DNA of 64,000 nt from Chondrosia reniformis (taxonomy: Eukaryota; Porifera; Demospongiae; Chondrillida; Chondrillidae), in NCBI GenBank assembly GCA_947172415.1, contig OX359199.1, positions 7,569,988 through 7,633,987 of the forward strand, given 5' to 3'. Made by a program: the position numbers and the translations under genes. This document shows positions 1 through 11,126 of this stretch, in pieces (position 1 is the stretch's first letter; each line of letters starts with the position of its first letter). The notes below the pieces were generated by a model. It saw nothing but the letters and a program-made list of their open reading frames with translations, did not search any database and was not told the origin of the DNA.

Positions 1-1964
1 CTCCAGGTTGAGATGGATGTATTGATGGATATGGGACATGATGAACTAAAGGAAATTGGAGTTGATGCATTTGGAGCACGACACAAGATTCTAAAGAAAG
101 TGAACGAGGTGAAAGGTATGTACGTATGTATGTGATTTGTAATTCCATTAAAGACACTAACTCATTCAGTTTCTTTGTGTTCTAAACAGACAACAGAAGT
201 GTCAGTGTACCTCCACTAGCATCACGCTCCGGAGAAGTGCCCCTCCCCTCACTGACAGGGAGCAGCGCGCAAGCCAAGCTACACTTGATACCCAAGAACC
301 ATCCAAACTTTGCTCATGTGGAAGACCTGGTATGTGGGTGTGTTATAGCTGGTGGGTGTGGCTCATTGGGTGGGTGCGGCTCACTGGGTGGGTGCAGCTC
401 ACTGGGTGGGTGCGGCTCACTGGGTGGGTGTGGCTCACTGGGTGGGTGTGGCTCACTGGGTGGGTGTGGCTCACTGGGTGGGTGTGGCTCATTGGGTGGG
501 TGTGGTGAGATGATGATGTGGATTGATTTATTTTGAATGTTTAGATGATGAAGACCATTCGCAGTCACCATGGTAACACTGGAGGAATGTTTAGCAGTTA
601 CAACATTAGCAAGGTACGTTGGTAGTGAGTGTGTCTGTATAGGGAGACAACTATGCTATTCAGAACTACTGGTAGCCTGCTCTGTCCTGTTTTCAGGTGG
701 AGTATATTGAAAACATGAAGTTGTGGAAGAAATACAATTACACAAAGGGAGAGGTACGTATATATGCATTGCGGCCAATTATTAAGTATTTGATAATTGT
801 TACATTTCTGTGCACACAGATACAAGATACTGTTGGCGACCCAAATGAAGAGTTCTTATTCCATGGCTCACCCTTTGTCAACAACATTGTTCAGAGTGGC
901 TTCGATGAGAGACATGCTTGCTCCACTGGAATGTTTGGTGCTGGTGAGTGTCAGACCTCACACAACACACACACACACATTATGTAGGTATATACTCATG
1001 TCACTGTAGGTATATTCTCATGCTACTGTAGGTATATACTCATGTCACTGTAGGTATATACTCATGCTACTGTAGGTATATACTCATGTCACTGTAGGTA
1101 TATACTCATGTCACTGTAGGTATATACTCATGCTACTGTAGGTATATACTCATGTCACTGTAGATATATACTCATGTCACTGTAGGTATATACTCATGTC
1201 ACTGTAGGTATATACTCATGCTACTGTAGGTATATACTCATGCTACTGTAGGTATATACTCATGTCACTGTAGGTATATACTCATGCTACTGTAGATATA
1301 TACTCATGTCACTGTAGATATATACTCATGTCACTGTAGGTATATACTCATGCTACTGTAGGTATATACTCATGTCACTGTAGGTATATACTCATGTCAC
1401 TGTAGGTATATACTCATGTCACTGTAGGTATATACTCATGTCACTGTAGGTATATACTCATGTCACTGTAGGTATATACTCATGTCACTGTAGGTATATA
1501 CTCATGTCACTGTAGGTATATACTTTGCCCAAGACAGTTCAAAGAGCAATCAATATGTGTTTGGTATCAACAGCAGAGGCTGCCAGTCTCACGGAGATAG
1601 ATCCTGCTTTGCCTGCGAGAGGTACGCAAGTCTCCACTCACTTTTGCAAGTAATGCTGTTATATGGAGTGTGTCCTGCAGGAAATTGTTACTGTGTCGTG
1701 TGCTATTGGGCAAGTCTCACAAGCAAACAAGTGCCCAGCGACTGGCCCATGCTCCCCCGGGGCACCACTCTGTGACTGGGGTACCCTCACAAGGAGGACT
1801 GTGCTACACAGAATACGTCATTTACAGAGGAGAGCAGGTCAGGTGGATGTCACATGACTTGGTCCTGTCAGACTTACAGTTGATGCCTTCTTCATTTGCA
1901 GGCCTATCCTGAGTACCTCATCACATACAAGATAGTTGCCTCCAACATCGATGGAATGGAATAG
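1..1964 (+). CDS. TNKS: Tankyrase, 3' part (SAM + PARP catalytic domain)
   Basis: Poly-ADP-ribosyltransferase C-terminus; the ankyrin part lies before the window. Exons read as 1-115 (end of SAM domain), 190-329, 545-613, 697-753, 820-943, 1516-1621, 1681-1837 and 1902-1964, all with GT-AG borders. The PARP H-Y-E triad is present: His in FLFHGSPF, Tyr in GAGIYFA, Glu in [10 protein letters not shown]. The tankyrase-specific zinc site C-x2-H-x4-C-x2-C is intact in [12 protein letters not shown]. The peptide ends shortly after [14 protein letters not shown], as in animal tankyrases. Known family role: PARylation of axin, TRF1 and other ankyrin-bound partners, in Wnt signalling and telomere biology. 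HPS1 starts 122 bp downstream on the same strand. Confidence 0.95.
347..510 (+). repeat. 18-bp minisatellite in tankyrase intron
   Basis: About nine tandem copies of an 18-bp unit of the type GGGTGGGTGTGGCTCACT fill most of the intron at 330-544. The unit length is divisible by three, which produces spurious Gly/Cys-rich and Pro/His-rich open frames on the two strands. Confidence 0.9.
985..1515 (+). repeat. 22-bp minisatellite containing the intron's 3' splice site
   Basis: About 24 copies of a 22-bp unit (GTATATACTCATGTCACTGTAG with a few variants) fill the tankyrase intron 944-1515. The last copy ends with the real acceptor CTGTAG, and the next exon opens GTATATACTTTGCC. Every unit therefore carries both the acceptor and the first nine exon bases. 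A short CA microsatellite precedes the array at about 961-980. Confidence 0.93.
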
Positions 1965-2086
1965 GGCGGGACCTTTGGGATTGTATATAGTTACTTGCAA
2001 AGTTAACTCTTTACTTGTATAGTAGGAATGTAAATTTACAATGTGATGTGGCATTCTTGCGCAATCCCGAGGTCATGTGACTCGAA

Positions 2087-4248
2087 ATGAGAGGATTACT
2101 GATCATTGGAACACATTTAAAGTTTTATAGCGTAGATGAGGAGTTGAAAAACTTTGCACTAAAACGTTGGTGTAAACAGCGAGGACGCGAGGTAACGCCG
2201 ACACGAAAAGTGCATAGTGTATGACTAGAGGGTCGCGAAAATTCTTTGATCTGATTGTAGGAATCAGAGGAGAATGTACGAAATGCACTGAGCGACTACT
2301 TCGTCCCGCTTGCCGTCTTGTATGTAAGTTGGCTGTAGTTTTGGGGACATTTAAGTGCCTAGTCCTCTTAGCTCTGGGTTAGGGCGCTTACCTATACCCT
2401 GTTTCTTGCAGTCGACAATGGATCTGCAATCAATCAAAACTGAAAATGGATCAAAAACGGTATTCAAAAAGGTAAGTGGTACTGTCTGGTAGCAGTTACC
2501 ATGGTTACCTGATATGATTCTGATTAGATTGAGCAGACACTGTTTATTGCCTTTTCTGGTGACGACTGTGACACCGAGCAGATTCTGGTAAAGCGCATTT
2601 GCATGCTCTTCCGAGTGCTCAAGTTTCTATTTGGTCCAGTTGTTGAGAGGTGTGTCACTTACCACGCCTCCTTCCATTGGCTGACAATTCCTCCCTTTCT
2701 GCATCATAGAGTGTTTCCTGAGAACCTGCACTTGAGACAAGAGGTTTGGCAGAAATTGAGAAGCATAATAGATTGTTATTTAGAGCTAGGGGAAGAAGAT
2801 TTGACCTTTCAGTTGGAGGTCAGTTCACTTTTGACTGCCAATGACGTTTGACCCTTGACCCCATCTCTGCTGTGTGAATAGGCTATTGAAAGAATATCCT
2901 TTAGAAGCCAACTGGGATCCAGCGATCTAAAGAAGGCTTGCATCCAGGCAATTGAGGCGGCCTTTGCAACCAAGTATGTATGTCAATTTTGGCCAAACCC
3001 TAAACCTTCAGATTGTCTACTGTATTTGCCGGTAGAAATGTGTCTCACGCACTGCTGCTAGTGAGGAATAAGATTGCTGTCATGAAGGAGCACAAGTTAG
3101 TAGCTTTATCCTGCCTGCCTCCTCCGACTTGACTGTTTCTGTTTGCAGAACGAGGCCGCTCACTCCAATTGACCAGTTGTTGATTATGCTATTCTCTCGA
3201 TATTATCTGGGAAGTGTCACGGTTGATATCAAGGCATCTCCACAAACCACGCCCACACATTTGGACACGCCCACACCTCTGACCACGCCCATATTAGGTA
3301 ATGACTCACTCATACACTTGTAATGGTGTCCAGTGAGTTTCACGTCTGCTAAAGGGACCCTGCACTCAACACCTCTCAAGAGGGAGTACGCACCTGAGGA
3401 GGTGGAGGAGACAAATGGGACCACAAATGCTCATCAGCAGCTGGAGGATCCGACCAATGGACAGACGGATGAGCCTGAGGAGCCAGCTGTTGTGGTAGGT
3501 GTCTCAGGCTGTCAGTCTGGCCTCTTAAGGAGAGGATTATTGTTCTACAGAGCATCACACCGATCAGGAGCATTATTGAGAACCCCACCACTGGAGCTCC
3601 CTTGAGTAACGTTGAGGAAGAAGGACTTGTAAAGGAGACGTTTGATGAGAGCCATGTTGACCTTCCAGCAGATATAGAGTCGGACTTTGAGGTCTGTAGT
3701 AAGGCAGTGTGTTCTGCGGTGCTGTTAGCAGTCCTCTTCTGTGTTTAGAATGAAACAACTACTGAAGCACCAGAAGTGTCTCAGGACACAGCTGCATCGA
3801 TCTCTACACCCAAAAAGGTACTCATTGAGAGCATTTCGTGGCTGAAGATCTAGTTTTGTTCTTGTATATTGAAGGGATTTTTAAGTCTGTTTGGAATGAG
3901 TAAAATGGGTCTACATGGAACACCTCCCATCAGCGAAGCTTTAGAAGAAGCTGATTTTAATTTAGAAGAGGACGAAGAATTTCTTGGTGTCATTAAAGTT
4001 GGTTGTTATTCGTAGCTCAATATACATTCACTATATGCAGCCATCATAGGTCATAGTTATAGGCGTAGTGGTGTTTTGGGTGATATGGTGATTCCTGCTC
4101 ATTTGGATGCAGCACCACAAAGAGGTAGTGTTTCTGAGGAAGGACGTGCCTTACGGACCAGGAGTGACAGCAGTAAACATACCTTACATGCTACACTTTG
4201 TAATGCCCGCAGAAGGTGTAGTGTTGGCCTTCACAGAAGAGGTACAGC

Positions 4249-4286
<38 letters not shown>

Positions 4287-4315
4287 TGTGAGTGTGTGTA
4301 TGTGTGTGTGAGTGT

Positions 4316-4346
<31 letters not shown>

Positions 4347-6318
4347 AGTGTGAGTGTGTGTGAGTGTGTGTATGTGTGTGTGTGAGTGTGTGTGAGTGTG
4401 TGTGTGTGAGTGTGTGTGTGTGTGAGTGTGTGTGAGTGTGTGTGTGTGTGTGTGTGTGAGTGTGTGTGTGTGTGAGTGTGTGTGAGTGTGTGTGTGTGTA
4501 TGTGTGTGTGTGTGTGTGAGTGTGAGTGTGTGTGTGTGTGTGTGATGGTGTCTGGGTCCCCTCATCCGCTGTCCCAGCTCCCCGGCAGCACCCTGGCTGC
4601 TAGCATAGGACTGGCTCTGCGCTTGCTCCGGGACTGTGCAGTGTTGCCAACCTCCAGACAGATGGGATGGGCCAGAAAGAGTCACATGGATTTGATAGAC
4701 CAAAACATAAAGTATTGGAAATGTGAATAATTATATATAGAGAGAGCTTTGTGAGTATTTCTCACCACCCTTAGGAGTATCAATGAGTACATGGCAAAGA
4801 TATCCTCAATGGTGAGTAGACTGTATAATGTAGAGTGTGTCCTTGGAGGGAGCCTTTGACTGTACTGCATAGGGCGCCTACATTAAGGACATCTTGACCA
4901 ATATCAGTAGAAACTGGAACATATTCAAGGAAAGGAAGGAGGACAATGATAGAACTAGGTTGGTCCATGCTTTTTGGTCCACATGTGACTATCATGTGAC
5001 TGTCATGTGACTGTGTGTAGGTCACTACTGGACAACTTGGAGCAGCTCCTGGTCAACTTGTTTGAACGGGTCTACTTCATGAACAAGGTTTGAATGTGTT
5101 GTTTGTTTGTGACCTTTTTGTCTCAAGTTCTGCCCCTTCAGATGCAATCCCAGTTCACAGATGAGCGACTGGTGAGAATGGTGTTGAAGGCCAACCGCTC
5201 ACTGAAGCACTACAGTGACATGCTGACCATCCGTGGACTGGAGAACATTCCTTTGGCCTCCTGTACAGAATATTCTAAGGACTTGCTCTTCTACATCATT
5301 GTGGATCGGAGACGCAACCGAGTTCTGATGCCTTCCATAGTTGCTCACGGAAGCACTGTGGGTCCCTTATATAACCATATAAGGAATACTGTTGATAGCT
5401 GCTTGTCTGTGTAGGGAATAGACTATCTGGACAAAGTTGCAAGTCAAAAGGGAATGGATGGCGGGCTGCACCTGAAAAAACAGGTATATTTAGTAGTATT
5501 GGATATTTACTAGTCTCTGCCTTATATGGTATGTACTAGTCTCTGCCTTATATGGTATGTACTAGTCTCTGCCTTATATGGTATGTACTAGTCTCTGCCT
5601 TATATGGTATGCACTAGTCTCTGCCTTATATGGTATGTTCTAGTCTTTATTTGGTGTGTAGGTCAGGTACTTTGTCACTCGTGTTCACAAGAGTGTGATG
5701 AAGGGTTTTACCTGTCAGATGTGGGTAGATGATTCATTTCATTACAGTTACTATCTTCTAGTCTATAACCCTGGAAATGTAAGTGTACAACAAATAGCTA
5801 ATCTTGCCCCGCCCTTGCCCACCATGACCCCGCCCTTGCCCACCATGACCCCGTCCTTGCCCACCATGACCCCGCCCTTGCCCACCATGACCCCGCCCTT
5901 GCCCACCATGACCCCGCCCTTGCCCCACCATGACCCCGCCCTTGCCCCACCATGAACCCGCCCTTGCCCACCATGACCCCGCCCTTGCCCACCATGGCCC
6001 CGCCCTTACTCCTACAGGAGGATGAGCCTATAAAGGTTGCTGATGTGAAGAGTGAGATGGATGTTCCTCCAGGAGAGCTGACAGGAGACTTCTTTAGGTA
6101 AGCAGGCAGAGTACTTTGGTGAGCTGCGCTTTACTGCTGTCCTGTAACTGTCTTACAGGAGGTTGCGGGACAATTATCGGTTGCCCATCTTCTTCTTCGA
6201 AGTCTTTTGTATGTTTCCGTCAACAACTCCTTCTAGTAAAGCAGTTAGTGAGTCAAAGAAGCTTGTGGACAAGTTTGTCTCTAGTTTATCAAACAATCCC
6301 TTTGCTTATGTTGTGTAA
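2087..6318 (+). CDS. HPS1: HPS1, BLOC-3 subunit (Hermansky-Pudlak syndrome 1 protein)
   Basis: Together with HPS4, HPS1 forms BLOC-3, the Rab32/38 guanine-exchange complex for lysosome-related organelles. The start at 2087 gives MRGLLIIGTHLKFYSVDEEL, which matches the HPS1 N-terminus; exon 1 ends at 2191 and exon 2 is 2261-2323. Family blocks that follow include FIAFSGDD near 2545, the VVFLRKDVPYG segment near 4130, IIVDRRRNRVLMPSIV near 5300, and a C-terminal block from 5662 that ends FAYVV-stop at 6318. A weakly conserved acidic linker near 3330-4000 contains many TP, SP and EE runs. Roughly 20 small exons. The introns hold a TG microsatellite and two minisatellites. HPS1 is convergent with LSG1, with 55 bp between the stop codons. 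Confidence 0.9.
4249..4545 (+). repeat. (TG)n microsatellite
   Basis: About 300 bp of TG dinucleotide broken by GAGTG and GTATG interruptions, inside an HPS1 intron just after the donor that follows the VVLAFTEE exon. It creates long meaningless VCVC and HTHT frames on the two strands. Confidence 0.95.
5510..5650 (+). repeat. 26-bp minisatellite in HPS1 intron
   Basis: Five to six copies of a 26-bp unit containing TAGTCTCTGCCTTATATGG followed by TATGTAC. Most units carry a donor-like GGTATGTAC. The array ends just before the acceptor at about 5661. Confidence 0.85.
5805..6008 (+). repeat. 21-bp minisatellite in HPS1 intron
   Basis: About nine copies of CTTGCCCACCATGACCCCGCC with 22-bp variants, between the exon ending PGN and the exon beginning EDEPIKVAD. 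Confidence 0.9.
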
Positions 6319-6373
6319 TTGTAAAAAAAACAATAAAATTGTCATATGTACAATATTACATTTAAGAAGCTGT

Positions 6374-9300
6374 TTAATGATTTGAAATTCTTTTCATTTT
6401 CTCCTTTTTGTTTTTGTTGTAATGTTTTTTCCAAGGTTTGGCTGCATGCTGGTTGCCATGGTAATCATCTAGTTGATTGAGTGAATCTGTATCTTGGCTA
6501 CTATGATGCTTAGTGTAGCCCTCCATTCGAGTAAAACCCTTTAATCCATAGACACCTTTACTGGTAGCAGCTGATGACATCTGTAAATAAGAAAATCTTT
6601 ACAAACTGATGGAGCCATTTTTATTGCAACAAACAAACTTTGTCATTGCCTCCCACAAGCAATGGTTGCTCAAGGGTGGTTGCTAGGATACCATCTCGAC
6701 TACTTGTAGACCTGCCAACTGCTCCAGTTTGAGTTACCACAGGAAATGCATTAAATTCAACTGCTGATGTTCCAGGAGGCGGTTGACAGTATAATAATTT
6801 TCCCTAAAAACGAAAAAAAACATTCTACTTTTTCTATTTCTACTTCTTCTATTTCTATGGCGATCACAAGCATATTCAAGTATTACATTATACACTGCCT
6901 AACCAACACTAGAAGGTCTCACAAATGATCTCACCTTTGTAAAGGTTCATCTTTCGACTTTGGGAGCATCTAGAGACGCAGTATTTTCCTTCACTGATGA
7001 GGTAATGGCGGGAAAAGATGCCTATAAATGAAGACACCTTGAAGACCAACATCAGTCACTGAAGAAGACCCCCAGGGTCGAAACATTTGCCAGATAGAAG
7101 AATCGAGAAGGAAAAAACTGCGTCTCTAGATGCTCCCAAAGTTGAAAGATGAACCTTTACAAAGATAAGTTCGACGCAGTTAGAAGAAATCCTTATTCAA
7201 TTAAATGATCTCACATTGACATAATCCTTCAGAACCAGCCTTGCTCCTCGATGCAGGTCAGGTTGACCTTTGCTGCTCATGAAGCCTCTCTCTGAGGCAT
7301 AGGAGGAGAGGAACCGCATGGCTCTGGACGGAGGGGCCAGTGAGGTACTCTCCTCAAAGTCTGCCAGCGGCAGGAATATCCCATATACAGACTGCAGGAC
7401 ACTTTGAGGTATCTGCTGACAGATCTATATATCGTAACAGATCTATATAAGGTAACGGATCTATATATCGTAACAGATTTAGCATGAAACACATTTGACA
7501 AGTACTCAATATAACAGGTTTACCAGTGATATGGGAGGGAGGGGGTCTCGCATCTGGTCAATGGGTAAAACCCCATTGATTATCATCTCAGATTTGGTGT
7601 TTATAAATGTAGGGAATACCAAACCTGGACAGTCGCACAGACAAATGTCATCATCGACAAGCAAGGTCTACAGGATGAGAGGTGAATGGAGTGAGGAATT
7701 GGTGGGTGGATGGAGTGAGGAATTGGTGGGTGAATGGTTACTTACTTGAAAATGTTTTGTTCGTCCTGGAGTTGCTGAAACAGCCGTTTTCTTTTCTTTG
7801 TACAACACATTTATAGTAGAACTTTTGCCTACATTTGGATATCCAACTAGTCCAACTTGAATTCTGGTACCTGGATCAGAAGCAGAGCACAGTCAGTCCC
7901 AAACCCATGTGTGCCATATCACCTTACCAACAGCACTTGTGGGTGACACAGCTCTGAAGAAGTCCAACAATTGACTCCGAGACTTCAAAAGAACTTGAGG
8001 ATTTCTGCGACAAGTGCCCTCCACCACCACTCCCTCGCTGCCCTCCACCACCACCAGTCCCTCGCTGCCCTCCACCACCACCAGTCCCTCGCTGCCCTCC
8101 ACCACCACTCCCTCGCTGTCCTCCACCACCACTCCCTCGCTGCCCTCCACCACCACCAGTCCCTCGCTGCCCTCCACCACCACTCCCTCGCTGTCCTCCA
8201 CCACCACTCCCTCGCTGCCCTCCACCACCAGTCCCTCGCTGCCCTCCACCACCAGTCCCTCGCTGCCCTCCACCACCACCAGTCCCTCGCTGTCTTCCAC
8301 CACCACTCCCTCGCTGCCCTCCACCACCACTCCCTCGCTGCCCTCCACCACCACTCCCTCGCTGCCCTCCACCACCAGTCCCTTGCTGCCCTCCACCACC
8401 ACCAGTCCCTCGCTGTCTTCCACTACCGGTCCACCAGTTAATGATCTTCCATTTGTTACTAGCAGTTCATATTCATTCATTTTAGCACTTGACTTTTCCA
8501 ACTGTGGGACGAGATCACTTGTAGTATTAGGATCTTCATGTGTCTTCAGTGTCTCGTGTCCGGCTTTAAAGGATTTCTCCTCAAGTGTAGCTGACCAGAA
8601 GGCGAAAGGCAGACCCATCATATCAAAGTACTCTGTCCACTTCTCCCTATAGGACAGTGCATTCAGTTGATGATGAGATGAGGTACAGTGTCAAATGGTA
8701 CCTCTGCTGTTCCGTCAAAAGGTCTGACTTGTTCAGCAAAATGACATTTACTTTGTTCCCATCCAACTCCTTGACATATTTCTCCAGGTCCTCACAGCGA
8801 AACAAAAGTGGATTTCGAGCATCTACTATTTGCACAACAATGTCACTACAAGAGACATCACAACTAAACAAAGAGATTGCAGAGAAATGACGACGGTCTA
8901 CCTCCTCTCAATGACTCTCCAGAGTTGGCGCCACAACTCCAGGTTCTTCTCAAATGGAGTCAAGAGAATGTTTTTGTTCTCCTCCAGTCTATGTATTGAG
9001 GAAGTACAATTAAATAATAAAATCATAATTAAAGCTCCCAACACAATGTCAGAAGCAGTCAAGTGTCACATTCCACAGACAGATCATCTACCCAACTCAC
9101 GAGGGGCTACCCCACCCCACTCACGAGGGGCTACACCACCCCAATCAATTGGATGGATATGCATATGCACATACTTCGCTAGGCCACGCCTCCAAGCGAT
9201 AAAGCTATCTCTCTCCAGCACATCCAACTGTTCCGCTGTGATAGACGAATTCCACTTTGGCCTGTAACAGAGGACAGTTGGTGGGACCATAGATTCTATG

Positions 9301-9801
9301 GTGGGACTAATATCGCATTCAGTTACGACCGCCTACCGTCTCGGGATAGCGATGTATTGACTGTATTCGGATCGGCCCTCTCTTGCGGCCGACCTCTCGA
9401 GGTCACCCGTAAGATCGTCACTTCTCTCTGCAGTTACAACTTTAATGTTTAATTTCTCTACATGGAAAAAAATAAATTCTTTAAGTTAGTGTCCGTTTCA
9501 ATCAAAGTCGATATGACTAACCAGCATGGAATTCGGTGCCCGCCAACTCTGCTGTTCTCAGAAACTCGTCTAAGTTACCTTCTTCCGTCACAGACTTCAA
9601 GTCTAATCGACCCAAATTCGAATCATCATTGAGTTCGCTCGTGTGCAACTACGAAATGTGACATGACGTCATTGTTGGGAGAACGCTCTTTGCGACCGAA
9701 CGTACCCAACTTCCTTCTCCCTTGATGTTCTTGCCATGTGCAGAGCCCCTCGCGAGCGCCCTTCCCAAACCACTGTTGTTGGTCTTTCTACTCTTGCTCA
9801 T
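6374..9801 (-). CDS. LSG1: LSG1, circularly permuted GTPase for 60S ribosome maturation
   Basis: Cytoplasmic GTPase that releases NMD3 from pre-60S subunits. The start at 9801 gives MSKSRKTNNSGLGRALARG, like the LSG1 N-terminus; a short intron then joins GSW to LHTSELND. The G motifs appear in permuted order: G4 NKSD (about 8735), G5-like FWSA (about 8600), G1 GYPNVGKSS (about 7840), then G3 DCPGL (about 7640). The exon ending LKDYVN joins GKLLYCQPPPG, and the basic tail KPWKKHYNKNKKEK closes the protein at 6374. Unusual: the acidic linker between G5 and G1 is a coding minisatellite (separate entry). One intron carries a hairpin element. Convergent with HPS1; tandem with the homeobox gene upstream. 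Confidence 0.93.
6923..7214. mobile_element. MITE-like hairpin element flanked by 12-bp direct repeats
   Basis: A 48-bp inverted repeat at 6935-6982 and 7117-7164 differs at one position and encloses about 134 bp. The sequence AAATGATCTCAC occurs immediately left (6923-6934) and again at 7203-7214. The inner part contains a CACTGAAGAAGACCCC block followed by GGGTCGAAAC, which recurs in the element at 50250-50459. It has no coding capacity and lies in the LSG1 intron between the DYVN and GKLLYC exons. Confidence 0.8.
8011..8425 (-). repeat. Coding minisatellite inside LSG1 (EGSEGVVV repeat)
   Basis: About 16 tandem 24-27-bp units in frame with LSG1. They encode an acidic, Val-rich repeat of the type EGSEGVVV or EGSEGLVV between the G5 and G1 motifs. 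All unit lengths are multiples of three, so the frame stays open. The opposite strand shows a matching open frame of STTTPSLP type, a shadow. Confidence 0.9.
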
Positions 9802-10132
9802 TCACGAACCCACGTGGCCCAGACTAGACTACTATTGCGCAACAACAGAATTATTAACTAATTCAATTCTAGACATGCTTGGACATTTCACATTTGGGTT
9901 GAATGTAGCAGTGAAGGATAAGAGGTTATAAAATTGATGAGGAGCGGTAAAATACCTGGAAATGAAATGAAGTGAGGTTGATTTTACACATGTACAGTTA
10001 GAAAGTGAAAGAGGGAGATAGTCAAAGTCAAATTTACAATGGGTAGTTAGTCAAAGTTGTTAAAACACGCTTGCTTGCAAATACAGTAGTGCTTGATGAC
10101 TCTAGATAATTGTTGAGGGTTGCACTGACATG
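9802..10132. other. Intergenic, LSG1 upstream region
   Basis: About 330 bp between the LSG1 start and the stop of the homeobox gene, both on the minus strand. It should hold the LSG1 promoter and the homeobox 3' UTR. I see no clear TATA box or RNA gene here. Confidence 0.5.
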
Positions 10133-10984
10133 TTATCTCGAACCGGCTAAGGTGACAGTGGTCTGGGTCGGGGAGACTTGTGCTGAAGGACTGGAGCAGA
10201 CCAGCTGAAGGCCAGAGAGGAGTGGTCCTGCGGGGTAGAAGAGGGCAGGACTGGAGGTCGGGAGCTGGAGGGGAAGGGCGTACGGGAGAGATGCGTTCCC
10301 TGGCACCGTCATGAGAGGGTATCCGGAGGAAGGAAGGCGAGAGGCCGACCAAGTTGCAGCAAGTGGCGACACAAGAGCACGGGTTGCTGTTTCTGTACGA
10401 CTGACAGCACTTCCAGCGCTCTCGCTCAGTCGCGTCTGCTCCTGCTGTTGTCTCTTACACTTGTATCTGCGGTTCTGGAACCAAATCTTGACTTGCGTCT
10501 CAGTGAGATTCAAAAGCTTGGCGAGTTGCTCCCTTTCGTGTGCGTTCAAGTACTTCTGAACGCTGAAGCGTCTCTCCAACTCGTACACTTGGGCGTGGGA
10601 GAACAGAGCTCTGTGACGTCGCTTCCTCCCAATCTTTAGAGCAGAAGGCGACTTGGGTGAAGAAAATTTGTCATCTTTGAAATGATCAGAATTTTCTGAC
10701 TGCATGTCATCCTCCGATTCACTGCTACAGAGAGTGAGTGGAGAGCTGACGTCTTCAATAGAAGAAGAAGAGTCCTTATCGTCGCGTGCGATGTCTGCGT
10801 GTTTGCGGGAGCTGAGAATGTCTCGTACCATGAAGGAGGTATACGTCTGCTTCGCCTGCGAGGAAGGAGACAGCTGCCCATCTCCGGTGGAAGGAGCCCT
10901 TTGTAGAAGCGTCATTCTTTTCCACGTTTGCTGCAAGTTCTGCACGAGCACAAAAAGTGGTTCATCCCAGCGGATGCTGAACAT
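10133..10984 (-). CDS. NK-class homeobox transcription factor (NK2/NK3-like)
   Basis: Intron-free, 283-residue sequence-specific DNA-binding protein. The homeodomain covers about residues 121-180. Helix 3 reads [18 protein letters not shown], with Gln50, Asn51 and Tyr54; Tyr54 is the hallmark of NK-2-class homeodomains. An eh1/TN-type repression motif, FMVRDILS, sits at residues 51-58, the usual place for Groucho recruitment in NK genes. Between them lies an acidic Ser-rich linker. The C-terminal third is rich in Ser, Pro and Leu with no recognised domain. ELERRF and the QKYL block resemble NK2 and NK3; I cannot separate NK2, NK3 and NK4 by eye. The start gives [10 protein letters not shown]; an internal Met at residue 24 is an alternative. 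Confidence 0.92.
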   Translation of the reverse strand: MFSIRWDEPLFVLVQNLQQTWKRMTLLQRAPSTGDGQLSPSSQAKQTYTSFMVRDILSSRKHADIARDDKDSSSSIEDVSSPLTLCSSESEDDMQSENSDHFKDDKFSSPKSPSALKIGRKRRHRALFSHAQVYELERRFSVQKYLNAHEREQLAKLLNLTETQVKIWFQNRRYKCKRQQQEQTRLSESAGSAVSRTETATRALVSPLAATWSASRLPSSGYPLMTVPGNASLPYALPLQLPTSSPALFYPAGPLLSGLQLVCSSPSAQVSPTQTTVTLAGSR

Positions 10985-11126
10985 TTATACGCGTTGTTCG
11001 ACCGGAAGTATCATTAACAAACGTATATCACCACTGGAATGCCCGAAATTTTTAAGTACACGTATGTATGTACACTGTTCAAATTGGTTACGTATATTCA
11101 CTCCATGATACATTTACAATCCGACT

